From JABWBJ01 sp035646395 (lineage in GTDB: Bacteria > Gemmatimonadota > Gemmatimonadetes > Gemmatimonadales > Gemmatimonadaceae), in NCBI GenBank assembly GCA_035646395.1, contig DASRPK010000288.1, forward strand, positions 41,498 to 105,497: DNA of 64,000 nt. The letters run 5' to 3'. The notes under the pieces were generated by a model. It was given only the letters and a program-made list of their open reading frames with translations. It made no database searches and had not been told where the DNA came from. Positions 1-7,682 of this stretch are shown here, piece after piece; the stretch's first letter is position 1, and each line of letters opens with the position of its first letter. Position numbers and translations under genes: made by a program.

Positions 1-410
1 CGATTGAGCTTGGCCCTCTCCATGATGACCGCAACTGCCGCGACGGACGCGTCCGTCGTCCGTCCCTCGTTCTCCAGCAGGATAAGGCTGTCGGCGATCC
101 CAGCCTTCATCGCGTACCGTCTACCGACCGCTGCTTCACTGATTGTGTCTCCAACGCCACGACCACCGGTGAGCACGAGACGCTTCGCCAGTCCCTTCTT
201 GAAAAGACCCAGCCCGTGATCGAGCCTTGCTTTGAGCACTGGCGAGGGACGGCCCGCGTACTGTGCGGCGCCCAGGACGACGATTGCATCGGCCTTGCGG
301 GCCATGTCGCGCGAACCCCAGAACACGACCGCCAGGAAGCTGACAATCCACGCCGCTAATGCTGCCAGCACGGCGTACGCGGCAACGATTCGCGGCAGAG
401 AGCGGCGCAT
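1..410 (-). CDS. DUF218/YdcF-like membrane protein, partial (C-terminus outside window)
   Basis: Reading the minus strand from an ATG at 408-410 gives at least 136 codons that run off the left edge. AGGAGGAG lies just upstream of the ATG, an excellent ribosome site. One N-terminal transmembrane helix (about residues 8-32) is followed by ADAIVVLGAAQYAGRPSP and LVLTGGRGVGDTISEA, the signature segments of the DUF218 family (YdcF, SanA, ElyC). Family members are inner-membrane proteins linked to envelope maintenance; their exact reaction is mostly unknown. The fold assignment is firm and the function is not. The 119 bp between this start and the end of the next gene hold nothing I recognise. Confidence 0.85.
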   Translation of the reverse strand, partial: MRRSLPRIVAAYAVLAALAAWIVSFLAVVFWGSRDMARKADAIVVLGAAQYAGRPSPVLKARLDHGLGLFKKGLAKRLVLTGGRGVGDTISEAAVGRRYAMKAGIADSLILLENEGRTTDASVAAVAVIMERAKLN

Positions 411-529
411 CTCCTCCTCGCAGACCGGACGCGAGGGTTCGCGTCCATAGTGTCCAGCCGTCGTTGAGTCTAGTTGTGGATTTCGCGCGTTGGCAGGTCG
501 AGTGCCGTATCGGCGCTATTGCGCGCGTG

Positions 530-1912
530 TCAGAACGAAGCGGTGGAACCGCGGGACGGCATGTTTACCTGCATTCCGCGAAAGCGAAGCTCGTTCGCAA
601 ACGCGTCCTGCGATTCCGGCTCCCCGTGAACGAGATGGACCTCGTTGAGTTCAGTGGACTTGGCGCGAACGCCCTCGATCCACTTGAGCAGTTCGTTCCG
701 GTCTCCGTGTGCGCTGTAACCGTTCAGGACTTCCACGTTCGCCTTCAACGGAATCTCGTCACCGAAGACACGGATCGTCGGCTGACGTTCTACGATCCGT
801 CGCCCAAGCGTGTGTTCGGCCTGAAAGCCTACTATAAGGATGGTGTTTCGCGGATCATGAGCGCCGTGCACGAGATGGTGCACGATGCGCCCCGATTCCG
901 CCATTCCTGACGCGGCAATGACTACGAACGGGGTACGCAGCGAGTTCAACGCCTTCGACTCGTCAACAGTTCTGGTGTACTTGACCAGGTCAAATCGGAA
1001 CAACTGCTCCACGCGACGCACCAGATCCTCGCCAGCATCGAAACAGTCTGGATGCATCTCAAAGACGGCGGTGACGTCCGACGCCAGCGGACTATCGATG
1101 AAGATGGGAATCCGCGGGATCAAACCGTCGCGGGACAACGCATGTAAGTCGTACAAAAGCTCCTGAGTTCTTCCAACGGCGAACGCGGGAATCATCACAT
1201 GACCGCCGCGAGCCGCGGTCTCCGTAACGATTGTTGCCAGACGTCCTCGCATGTCTTCCGCCGGGGGATGCGTCCGGTTTCCATAGGTTGATTCCATGAT
1301 GACCGAGTGTGCGCCACCTGGAATTACTGGATCGCGGATGATCGGTAATCCCCACCGCCCGATGTCGGCCGAAAAAATCAGCCGACGCTTCGCGCCATCC
1401 TCGCGGCAGTCCAGCACCACCGACGCAGATCCGAGAATGTGACCCGCATCAACGAATGCGGCACGGATGTTTGGCGTCACTGTGAACTCGCGACCATACG
1501 GAACACTGATCATGAGTTCCATCGTCCGCGCTACATCGCGCCGATCGTACAACGGCTCCACGAACGTCTTGCCACGTCGCGCGAGATGCTGGGCGTCTTT
1601 CTCCTGAATGAAGGCCGAATCCATCAGCATGTACGCCGAAAGGTCGCGTGTTGCCGGCGTGCAATAGATGGGGCCCGCGAAACCGTTGCGCACCAGAAAC
1701 GGAATGCGGCCGGCGTGATCGATGTGCGCATGCGACAGCACCAGCGCTGACAGTCCGTCAACTGCCATGGGCTGCTCGCGGTTCTTGCGATCTGCGTCAG
1801 TACGGTGGCCCTGGAACATGCCGCAATCGAGCGCGATGCTTTTCCCTTCGACCTCAATCAGGTGACAGGATCCAGTCACCTCGCGCGCGGCGCCGGCGAA
1901 AGTGATCTGCAT
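530..1912 (-). CDS. MBL-fold beta-CASP ribonuclease-like protein
   Basis: The protein is 460 aa. The metallo-beta-lactamase zinc motif HAHIDHAG (HxHxDH) lies near residue 65. Later come the acidic residue in FSADIGR, the beta-CASP region with ESTYGNRTH, and C-terminal SGMAESGRIVHHL and GYSAHGDR. This is the layout of the YSH1/CPSF-73-like RNA-processing exonuclease family. Members are zinc-dependent RNases; bacterial homologues of this subgroup are mostly uncharacterised. I take the ATG at 1910-1912 because the protein then begins MQITFAGAAREVTGS like its relatives; a TTG lies two codons upstream. It is divergent from upp with 62 bp between them. Family is confident; substrate unknown. Confidence 0.9.
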   Translation of the reverse strand: MQITFAGAAREVTGSCHLIEVEGKSIALDCGMFQGHRTDADRKNREQPMAVDGLSALVLSHAHIDHAGRIPFLVRNGFAGPIYCTPATRDLSAYMLMDSAFIQEKDAQHLARRGKTFVEPLYDRRDVARTMELMISVPYGREFTVTPNIRAAFVDAGHILGSASVVLDCREDGAKRRLIFSADIGRWGLPIIRDPVIPGGAHSVIMESTYGNRTHPPAEDMRGRLATIVTETAARGGHVMIPAFAVGRTQELLYDLHALSRDGLIPRIPIFIDSPLASDVTAVFEMHPDCFDAGEDLVRRVEQLFRFDLVKYTRTVDESKALNSLRTPFVVIAASGMAESGRIVHHLVHGAHDPRNTILIVGFQAEHTLGRRIVERQPTIRVFGDEIPLKANVEVLNGYSAHGDRNELLKWIEGVRAKSTELNEVHLVHGEPESQDAFANELRFRGMQVNMPSRGSTASF

Positions 1913-1974
1913 CGTCAACTGCCGAGCGCGTGTCGGTATTCTGCCATGCGGGCGAAGTTAGTAGCTTGCCGAAC

Positions 1975-2622
1975 ATGGACACCAGCCTGCTGCACCCCAA
2001 CCTCACGCTCGTTCTGCATCCGTTGGTGCAGCATAAGATCGCATTGCTGCGGAGCCGCGACACTCCGACGAAGATTTTCAAGGAACTTGTTGATGAACTC
2101 GCGATGCTTCTCGCGTATGAAGCCACGAGCTCGTTGCCGCTCGAAGCGGTTCCCGTGCACACGCCACTTGAAGGCACGACTGGTTACCGCGTCAGTGGCA
2201 AGAAGTTGACACTCGTTCCAATCTTGCGCGCTGGGCTGGGAATGGTGGAAGGAGTGCTGCGATTGGTGCCCTCGGCACGCGTCGGCCATATCGGCTTGTA
2301 TCGCGATCACGACACTCTGCAACCGGTTGACTACTACTTCAAAGTTCCCAGTGACGCGGCCGAGCGCGATTTCCTGTTGCTCGATCCGATGCTCGCGACT
2401 GGCGGAAGCGCTGCGTCCGCTGTCTCGTCATTGAAGCGTGCAGGGGCGACCCGCATTCGATTTCTTTGTCTCGTCGCTGCGCCTGAAGGACTCCGATATC
2501 TCGCGAATGAGCATGCGGATGTGAGTGTCATCGCGGCAGCATTGGACAGAGAACTCAACGCGCACGGTTACATTCTTCCTGGACTTGGTGATGCAGGTGA
2601 TCGCTTGTTTGGTACGCGTTGA
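1975..2622 (+). CDS. upp: Uracil phosphoribosyltransferase
   Basis: Converts uracil and PRPP to UMP in pyrimidine salvage. The 215-aa product from ATG 1975 matches the usual family length (about 208-210). The frame stays open upstream to 1930, but those residues do not look like Upp. Visible motifs are LTLVPILRAGLGMVEG, the PRPP-binding loop LLLDPMLATGGSA (DPMLATGGS) and, near the C-terminus, the uracil-binding segment HGYILPGLGDAGDRLFG. No strong Shine-Dalgarno precedes the ATG. It stands alone, divergent from the MBL gene. Confidence 0.97.
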   Translation: MDTSLLHPNLTLVLHPLVQHKIALLRSRDTPTKIFKELVDELAMLLAYEATSSLPLEAVPVHTPLEGTTGYRVSGKKLTLVPILRAGLGMVEGVLRLVPSARVGHIGLYRDHDTLQPVDYYFKVPSDAAERDFLLLDPMLATGGSAASAVSSLKRAGATRIRFLCLVAAPEGLRYLANEHADVSVIAAALDRELNAHGYILPGLGDAGDRLFGTR

Positions 2623-2737
2623 ACACATCATCGCGCACATCGGGAATCGTCTCTTGTAGCTGCGTTGTTGCGGGAGTATCTTGCCGCGCGTTTTTTCGCG
2701 CTCGATCCTGCGCCGCCTACCCGCGCCCCGGTCGTTG

Positions 2738-3679
2738 ATGCTCGTCAACCTGTTGCCGGATTTTCTGGCTGTCCTGAACAGCTCCGACCGGGTTGCTGCA
2801 TATCATCGCTACTACGAAGCACATCGCCATCGACTGGCGGCATATTGGCATAACTACGTTCTCGATCCGGAGACACCGCACTTCGCTGAAGTGACGCGCA
2901 TGGCGGCTCTCGCCGATCGGTCGGACCTTCTCGCAATGCTCGAGCGCACCGACGTGGTGTCGCTCGCACGCAGCACTGAAGCGCAATGTGCCGCACTGCT
3001 CGAGAGCGATGTCGACATCGATGTCATTCTCATGGTCGGCGTTGGCGCGGCGAACGCTGGTGAGCTCGTTGTGGCCGGCCGCGGCGTGGCCTTTGTCTGC
3101 CTCGAGCACTTCACCGGGATTCAAAACCAGCAGACGCAGGGCCTTGGCCTCGACCCCGAGTTGATTCCCATGTGGCTCGCGCACGAAATGGCTCACGCAG
3201 TGCGCTACACATCACCGACGAGTCGCAGTGAAATGCGCGCGCTCATCGAAGAGGCCGATGGCTACTACTCGTATTGGGAGACTGGACGGCGCGCATCGTT
3301 GGGCGAGCATGTCGTGAACGAGGGCATCGCCGTTGAAATCTCGCGCATGGTCAGTCCGGGCCACGCTTCCTGGGAATACTTTGGTTATGCTCGCCGGCAA
3401 TATGCCCGTATCCGCGAACTCGAGGCCTCGATTACTCGATCGGTTCTGTCGGACTTCGATAATGCGGCCCTTGGCCTGCGATTGCGTTACATGTCAGGCG
3501 GAATGCCGGACGAATCGCGGCTCGTCGACCGAACTGTTGTTCCGGAGCGAGCAGGTTACTTCGTTGGCGCGAGGCTTGTGTCCCCCGCGCTCGAGATGAA
3601 CGGCGCGGCGTGGGCCGTACGAGCTGCCGCACACGAAGTCATCGATGTCGCGGAATCATCAGCCGCTGCCTCAGCCTGA
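2738..3679 (+). CDS. Putative zinc metalloprotease (DUF2268-like, HExxH)
   Basis: About 313 aa from ATG 2738. The zinc motif HEMAH lies at residues 149-153, followed about 40 residues later by VNEGIAVEIS, where the NEG glutamate would be the third zinc ligand as in gluzincins and DUF2268 proteins. No signal peptide or membrane segment is seen, so it should be cytoplasmic. A TTG at 2681 preceded by GGGAG is an alternative start adding 19 residues. It lies 58 bp after upp and is convergent with mnmE. The peptidase-like fold is supported by motif only; the substrate is unknown. Confidence 0.6.
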   Translation: MLVNLLPDFLAVLNSSDRVAAYHRYYEAHRHRLAAYWHNYVLDPETPHFAEVTRMAALADRSDLLAMLERTDVVSLARSTEAQCAALLESDVDIDVILMVGVGAANAGELVVAGRGVAFVCLEHFTGIQNQQTQGLGLDPELIPMWLAHEMAHAVRYTSPTSRSEMRALIEEADGYYSYWETGRRASLGEHVVNEGIAVEISRMVSPGHASWEYFGYARRQYARIRELEASITRSVLSDFDNAALGLRLRYMSGGMPDESRLVDRTVVPERAGYFVGARLVSPALEMNGAAWAVRAAAHEVIDVAESSAAASA

Positions 3680-3685
3680 TCACGT

Positions 3686-5041
3686 CTACTTCCCGACACA
3701 GAACGTCGAGAAAACGCGGGCCAGAACATCATCGACGTCGACGGCGCCAACCAGCGTCTCCAATTCGTGCACGGCCGATCGCAGGTGCACTGCCGCAATT
3801 GACATCGGGACCTTGTTTTCGGCCCAGAGTGAACGGAACGACGCAAGCTCCTGCGCTGCTTTCGTCAACGCCGACTGATGACGCGCCCTGGTGAGCAACG
3901 GAAGGTCAGGATCGAGAGAGCCGTAGGAGGAGTCGAGCGCGGCTTCTATCATCGCAATCAGTTCCACGAGGCCCTGACGACTCTGCGCGCTGACGACGGC
4001 TGTTCCTGGTGACGAACCGTCGTCAACCGATCTGTGAAGATCGGCTTTCGTCAGCACATGAACCTGCGGTGCTTCGGTGCTGCGCCGCACGACTTCCGCG
4101 CCGACATCGATCTGATTGATCGTTTCACCGCAGACGAGAACCAGGTTAGCCCCCGCAAGGTACCGGCGACTCACTTCCACACCGGTTCGCTCGATTTCAT
4201 CATCGCTTTCCCGCAGGCCGGCCGTGTCAACAAGTCGCAGCGGCCATCGATGGACTTCAATGGTTGCTTCAATTGCGTCACGCGTCGTGCCGGGCGTTTC
4301 ATGGACAATCGCGCGCTCGACACCGAGCAACGCATTGAACAGCGATGATTTTCCGGCGTTCGGAGGTCCGGCGAGCACCACCACGGCGCCCTCACGCACG
4401 ACTTCACCGAGCTTGACGCTCGCCAGCAATGCGTCGACCTGCCGCTGCACATCGGCCATTGCTCGCTCGATGCGCGACCGCGGAACCGGGCCGTCGTCTT
4501 CCTCGGGGAAATCGATGTCGTACGCGAGCAACGCTTCGAGCTCGAGCACCGCCGAACGCAGCATGCCTATCTGACGTGACGCGCCGCCATCCATGTGATG
4601 CAGTGCGCCACGACGCGCCGCCTCCGTACGCGCGTCGACGACGCTGGCAATGCCTTCGGCTTGCAGCACGTCGAGTTTTCCGTTCAAGACGGCGCGCCGT
4701 GTGAACTCACCGGGGTCGGCTTGCCTCGCACCTTCGCGAATGAGCAGCGCGGCGATCGCGGGCGGCGACAACGCGCCACCATGCCCGCTGATCTCCACCA
4801 TGTCCTCGCCGCTGAACGAGTTGGGTGCGTCGTAACGAACGACGATTGCCTGGTCGATGACCGTTGAAGACATCGGATCGCGTACGGCGGCGAGCCGCGT
4901 CACTCGTGGCTGGTCGGGCCACACACTCAGGCATCGTCGCGCAAGGTCATGCGACTGCGGACCACTCAGCCGCACCACACTGATCGCCGCCCGACCAGGA
5001 GCCGTCGAGATCGCGACGATGGTATCCTCAGCAACGACCAT
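3686..5041 (-). CDS. mnmE: tRNA modification GTPase MnmE (TrmE)
   Basis: With MnmG it installs the carboxymethylaminomethyl group at U34 of certain tRNAs. The 451-aa protein shows the N-terminal TrmE domain (DTIVAISTAPGRAAISVVRLSG), a GTPase inserted in a helical domain (P-loop GPPNAGKSSLFN, DTAG, and a G4 motif reading TKAD rather than NKxD), and the C-terminal FCVGK, the catalytic-Cys C-[IV]-G-K ending of the family. The gene follows yidC in the same direction 52 bp away, the usual rpmH-rnpA-yidD-yidC-mnmE order. Its partner mnmG lies about 24 kb away at 29271-31217. Confidence 0.97.
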   Translation of the reverse strand: MVVAEDTIVAISTAPGRAAISVVRLSGPQSHDLARRCLSVWPDQPRVTRLAAVRDPMSSTVIDQAIVVRYDAPNSFSGEDMVEISGHGGALSPPAIAALLIREGARQADPGEFTRRAVLNGKLDVLQAEGIASVVDARTEAARRGALHHMDGGASRQIGMLRSAVLELEALLAYDIDFPEEDDGPVPRSRIERAMADVQRQVDALLASVKLGEVVREGAVVVLAGPPNAGKSSLFNALLGVERAIVHETPGTTRDAIEATIEVHRWPLRLVDTAGLRESDDEIERTGVEVSRRYLAGANLVLVCGETINQIDVGAEVVRRSTEAPQVHVLTKADLHRSVDDGSSPGTAVVSAQSRQGLVELIAMIEAALDSSYGSLDPDLPLLTRARHQSALTKAAQELASFRSLWAENKVPMSIAAVHLRSAVHELETLVGAVDVDDVLARVFSTFCVGK

Positions 5042-5060
5042 GGTGCTCCCGCCCCAAGGC

Positions 5061-5088
5061 TCTTCGCCTCTTCCTCTGGCCTCTGGCC
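5061..5088. repeat. Short intergenic heptad tandem repeat (TCTGGCC type)
   Basis: Between mnmE and yidC the bases fall into successive 7-mers: tcttcgc, ctcttcc, tctggcc, tctggcc. The last two are identical and the first two are related. Two further heptad arrays with a different unit occur at 10301-10342 and 62133-62153, also in intergenic gaps. Seen directly; function unknown. Confidence 0.5.
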
Positions 5089-5093
5089 TGTAG

Positions 5094-6749
5094 TTACCCC
5101 TTCGCCTTCACCGCCGCCTTGGCCCGTTCATTGGCAATGAGCCACTGCTGCGGAAGCGCCGCGAGGTTCTGCACCGCATAATACAGGTTCAATCCGGCGG
5201 CGAGATTGGCGAGCAGGAACGTCATCATCACCGGGAAGAGGTACAGCATCATCTTCGTCTGCGGATTGGGCGGCGTATTTCTGCTGCCGATCCACGACAG
5301 CACGAACATCGACACGCCCATCACGAGCGGAAGGATGTAGAACGGATCCTTCAGCGAGATGTCCGTCATCCACATGAAGGGGACGCCGCGGAACTCGATC
5401 GTGCTCCTGAAGACAAAGAACAGCGCGAACAGAACCGGCATCGGAAGAAGCAGCGGCAGGCATCCCGAGAACATGCTGAACGGACTCATGCCGTGATCCT
5501 TGTACACTTTCATCATTTCCGTCTGCAGCTTCTGCGGGTCGCTCTTGTACCGCGTCTGGAGCGCCTGCAGCTCGGGTTGGATGCGCTGCATCTTCATGCT
5601 GGTGCGCATCGCCTTCTGGTTGAGCGGCCAGAGGATCACACGCACTGCCACGCCGAAGATCACGAGGACCCACCCGTAACCGATGTCGAACGTGTGACGC
5701 ATCCACAGCAGCACGCGCATTACCAACCCGGCAAACGGCTGTACCACCGGTTGCATGAATCCGCCGTACGGATTCGAGTTGATGAAATCCCTGCCCAGCG
5801 CCGTCAATCGCTCAGATTGCTGCGGGCCGGCATACACGTCGAGGGAAAATCCACCTTGACGCGGTTGAATGACGGCTGTGCCTTGCGCCCGCGTCGCGAT
5901 ACGCGATGTGCGCGCCAGTCCCGTCATCGCGAATTCCGCGATCGGCGAGACGCTATCGCGCGCGAGGACTCCCACGATGAAATACTTGCTCTTCAATGCC
6001 ACCCAGGTGAGCGGACCCGGAACAATCTGGCGCTCACCAGGATCGAACTTGGCGAAAGCGGTTCCCTTCGCGCCTCGACGCGAGACTTCATATGCGAAGC
6101 TCAGGCTGCGCTGATCATCGATCGAGTCTGCCTCGTATGACTTCAGCGTCGGCGCGTAGTTCATGAGAATGAATCCATTCTGCGCCAACGGGCCGCGCAC
6201 CTGCGCATCCACGCGCACCATGAAGCTGTCCGGCTTGACGAGGTAGTCGAGCACCAACGTATCGCTGCCGACGACACCTTCGTACGTGATTTGACTGGTT
6301 GAGCCGGAGATGTCGCGTCGAACGGTGCGGAACGTTGTCGACGCAAAGTCGATGGTGTCGCGACCGACGATGCCGCGGAACGCCAGGAGGGGGGCACCGT
6401 CTCCCTCCAGCTTCACCATACCTTCACGCCCGCCGAGCGCGCGGAACTGCCGCATCTCCACTTGCTGCAACGCGCCGCCCTGATTCACGAACGTGAAGGC
6501 AGACGTGGAGTCACCAACGTGCAGGGTTTCGGCAGGGACGCGAAGGAGCGTTGTCTCCGGCTGCGCCACGACGGCCGGCGGCGTTGGGGAAACCGCGCGC
6601 TGCGCTGTGTCGATCGGTTGGCGCACCGAGTCGACAACTACGCTCGAATCCGCGCTCGTGACCACCGGTGGCGGTGGCGCGAAGAGTCGCGGAGTGAGCA
6701 GGATGACGAGGGCGACGAGGACGAGCGCGAGTAACGTGCGTCGGTCCAT
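5094..6749 (-). CDS. yidC: Membrane protein insertase YidC
   Basis: Inserts and folds inner-membrane proteins with or without SecYEG. At 551 aa it has the Gram-negative form: an N-terminal anchor (TLLALVLVALVILLTPRLF), a large periplasmic beta-domain (about residues 60-330) and the conserved C-terminal membrane core. The core starts near GYGWVLVIFGVAVRVILWPLNQK and contains the basic cytoplasmic loop with MRTSMKMQRIQPELQALQ and FMWMTDISLKDPFY. It is preceded 14 bp upstream by yidD. Start ATG at 6747-6749. Confidence 0.97.
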   Translation of the reverse strand: MDRRTLLALVLVALVILLTPRLFAPPPPVVTSADSSVVVDSVRQPIDTAQRAVSPTPPAVVAQPETTLLRVPAETLHVGDSTSAFTFVNQGGALQQVEMRQFRALGGREGMVKLEGDGAPLLAFRGIVGRDTIDFASTTFRTVRRDISGSTSQITYEGVVGSDTLVLDYLVKPDSFMVRVDAQVRGPLAQNGFILMNYAPTLKSYEADSIDDQRSLSFAYEVSRRGAKGTAFAKFDPGERQIVPGPLTWVALKSKYFIVGVLARDSVSPIAEFAMTGLARTSRIATRAQGTAVIQPRQGGFSLDVYAGPQQSERLTALGRDFINSNPYGGFMQPVVQPFAGLVMRVLLWMRHTFDIGYGWVLVIFGVAVRVILWPLNQKAMRTSMKMQRIQPELQALQTRYKSDPQKLQTEMMKVYKDHGMSPFSMFSGCLPLLLPMPVLFALFFVFRSTIEFRGVPFMWMTDISLKDPFYILPLVMGVSMFVLSWIGSRNTPPNPQTKMMLYLFPVMMTFLLANLAAGLNLYYAVQNLAALPQQWLIANERAKAAVKAKG

Positions 6750-6763
6750 GAGTGACGGTGTGG

Positions 6764-6973
6764 TTAAGGAACGGGATCATATCCGCCGATATGGAACGGG
6801 TGGCACCGTCCAATGCGGCGAACTGACAGCACCAGCCCTCGCCACGCTCCGTGTTTCTGGAGCGCTTCGATGGCGTAAGCAGAACATGTCGGTGAATACC
6901 TGCAGACCGAAGGCAACAACGGTCCGAGAAACATCTGGTACGCGCGCACGAGCGCAATCAGAACGGAACGCAC
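6764..6973 (-). CDS. yidD: Membrane protein insertion efficiency factor YidD
   Basis: A 69-aa protein with the YidD family signature: an amphipathic N-terminal helix (ALVRAYQMFLGPLLP), CRYSPTCSAYAIEALQKHG with its two conserved cysteines, and the conserved ending RIGRCHPFHIGGYDPVP. It assists YidC-dependent insertion at the inner membrane. The start is a GTG at 6971-6973. It sits between rnpA (13 bp gap) and yidC (14 bp gap), the standard position. Confidence 0.95.
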   Translation of the reverse strand: MRSVLIALVRAYQMFLGPLLPSVCRYSPTCSAYAIEALQKHGAWRGLVLSVRRIGRCHPFHIGGYDPVP

Positions 6974-6986
6974 GGTAGTCCCTGTT

Positions 6987-7322
6987 TCAACTCATCAGCC
7001 GACTGATCACGCCGGTCATCTCGACGCGCAGGTCGGCGAACGCAACGGAGTATGCTCCCGGCGCCGTTCGAATGATGATGTCGAGGCCGCGCTCCGTTGG
7101 AAGCACATCATGCCGGATGATTTCTCTGAGGCGGCGCTTCAATCGATTGCGGTTCACCGCGGATTGTCCGTGTCGCGGCACGATGATGCCCACTCTGGGA
7201 AAGCCGAGAGGGGAAGCGCACGCCCGGATCGAGAAGTGCCGGGTTCGTACGACTTTCCCCTCTTGCTGGATACGCTGGATCTCTGCGCCGCGACTGATGC
7301 GTTGCGCCCGCGAAAAGCGCAG
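6987..7322 (-). CDS. rnpA: Ribonuclease P protein component, no standard start codon
   Basis: The protein subunit of RNase P, which binds rnpB RNA for 5' maturation of tRNAs. The RNR motif region NRNRLKRRLREIIRHD and the upstream RISRGAEIQRIQQEGKVV and RTRHFSIR segments are clear. The only in-frame ATG/GTG/TTG (GTG at 7191-7193) would remove the first half of the fold. Homology runs up to about 7320, where a CTG at 7320-7322 stands 7 bp beyond the rpmH stop. The frame stays open to a stop at 7359-7361 with no standard initiator. I give the CTG as the most likely start (111 aa, normal length). Translation coupling with rpmH or an overlapping rnpA extension are alternatives. Confidence 0.85.
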   Translation of the reverse strand: MRFSRAQRISRGAEIQRIQQEGKVVRTRHFSIRACASPLGFPRVGIIVPRHGQSAVNRNRLKRRLREIIRHDVLPTERGLDIIIRTAPGAYSVAFADLRVEMTGVISRLMS

Positions 7323-7329
7323 GCGCGGT

Positions 7330-7494
7330 TTACGCGGCGGCGTACTTGGACGGAAGCTTTACCGTGAGGCGCTTCCGCCCCTTTTTGCGGCGGCGACTGA
7401 GCACATCGCGGCCCCAGCGTGTCGACATGCGCGTGCGAAATCCGTGCTTCCGGATTCGCTTCTTATTGCGCGGGCGATAGGTGGGCTTTCCCAT
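7330..7494 (-). CDS. rpmH: 50S ribosomal protein L34
   Basis: A 54-aa, very basic protein starting MGKPTYRPRNKKRIRKHGFR and continuing with TRMSTRWGRDVLSRRRKKGR, the L34 signature. It is about 8 residues longer than the E. coli protein because of a tail ending in LPSKYAA. First gene of the rpmH-rnpA-yidD-yidC-mnmE run and divergent from dnaA. Confidence 0.97.
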   Translation of the reverse strand: MGKPTYRPRNKKRIRKHGFRTRMSTRWGRDVLSRRRKKGRKRLTVKLPSKYAAA

Positions 7495-7545
7495 GGCGTA
7501 CGTATGTGAGACAAAACTGAACTGACAGTGCTTTCTGGGGAGAGA

Positions 7546-7575
7546 AACGTACCCTTCTTACCGCAAGTAAGTCAA
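7546..7575 (-). promoter_or_regulatory. Candidate sigma70 promoter for rpmH operon
   Basis: On the minus strand TTGACT (7575-7570) is followed after 18 bp by TACGTT (7551-7546). It faces rpmH with a leader of roughly 45 nt. The -35 is good and the -10 is moderate. Prediction from pattern only. Confidence 0.45.
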
Positions 7576-7626
7576 CGCCTTAGAACTGCATGATGATGCA
7601 ATGTGAACTGCGCACGAACTTGCGCG

Positions 7627-7655
7627 TTGACTTTTCAACAGGGCAGAAATAGCTT
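7627..7655 (+). promoter_or_regulatory. Candidate sigma70 promoter for dnaA
   Basis: TTGACT at 7627-7632, a 17-bp spacer, then TAGCTT at 7650-7655. The expected transcript start near 7661 leaves about 20 nt before the dnaA ATG at 7683. The rpmH-dnaA gap (7495-7682) is only 188 bp and has no consensus TTATCCACA DnaA box, so it does not look like a complete oriC. Confidence 0.45.
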
Positions 7656-7682
7656 CGCCGCCCCTTGAGCTTCTCAACAGAA

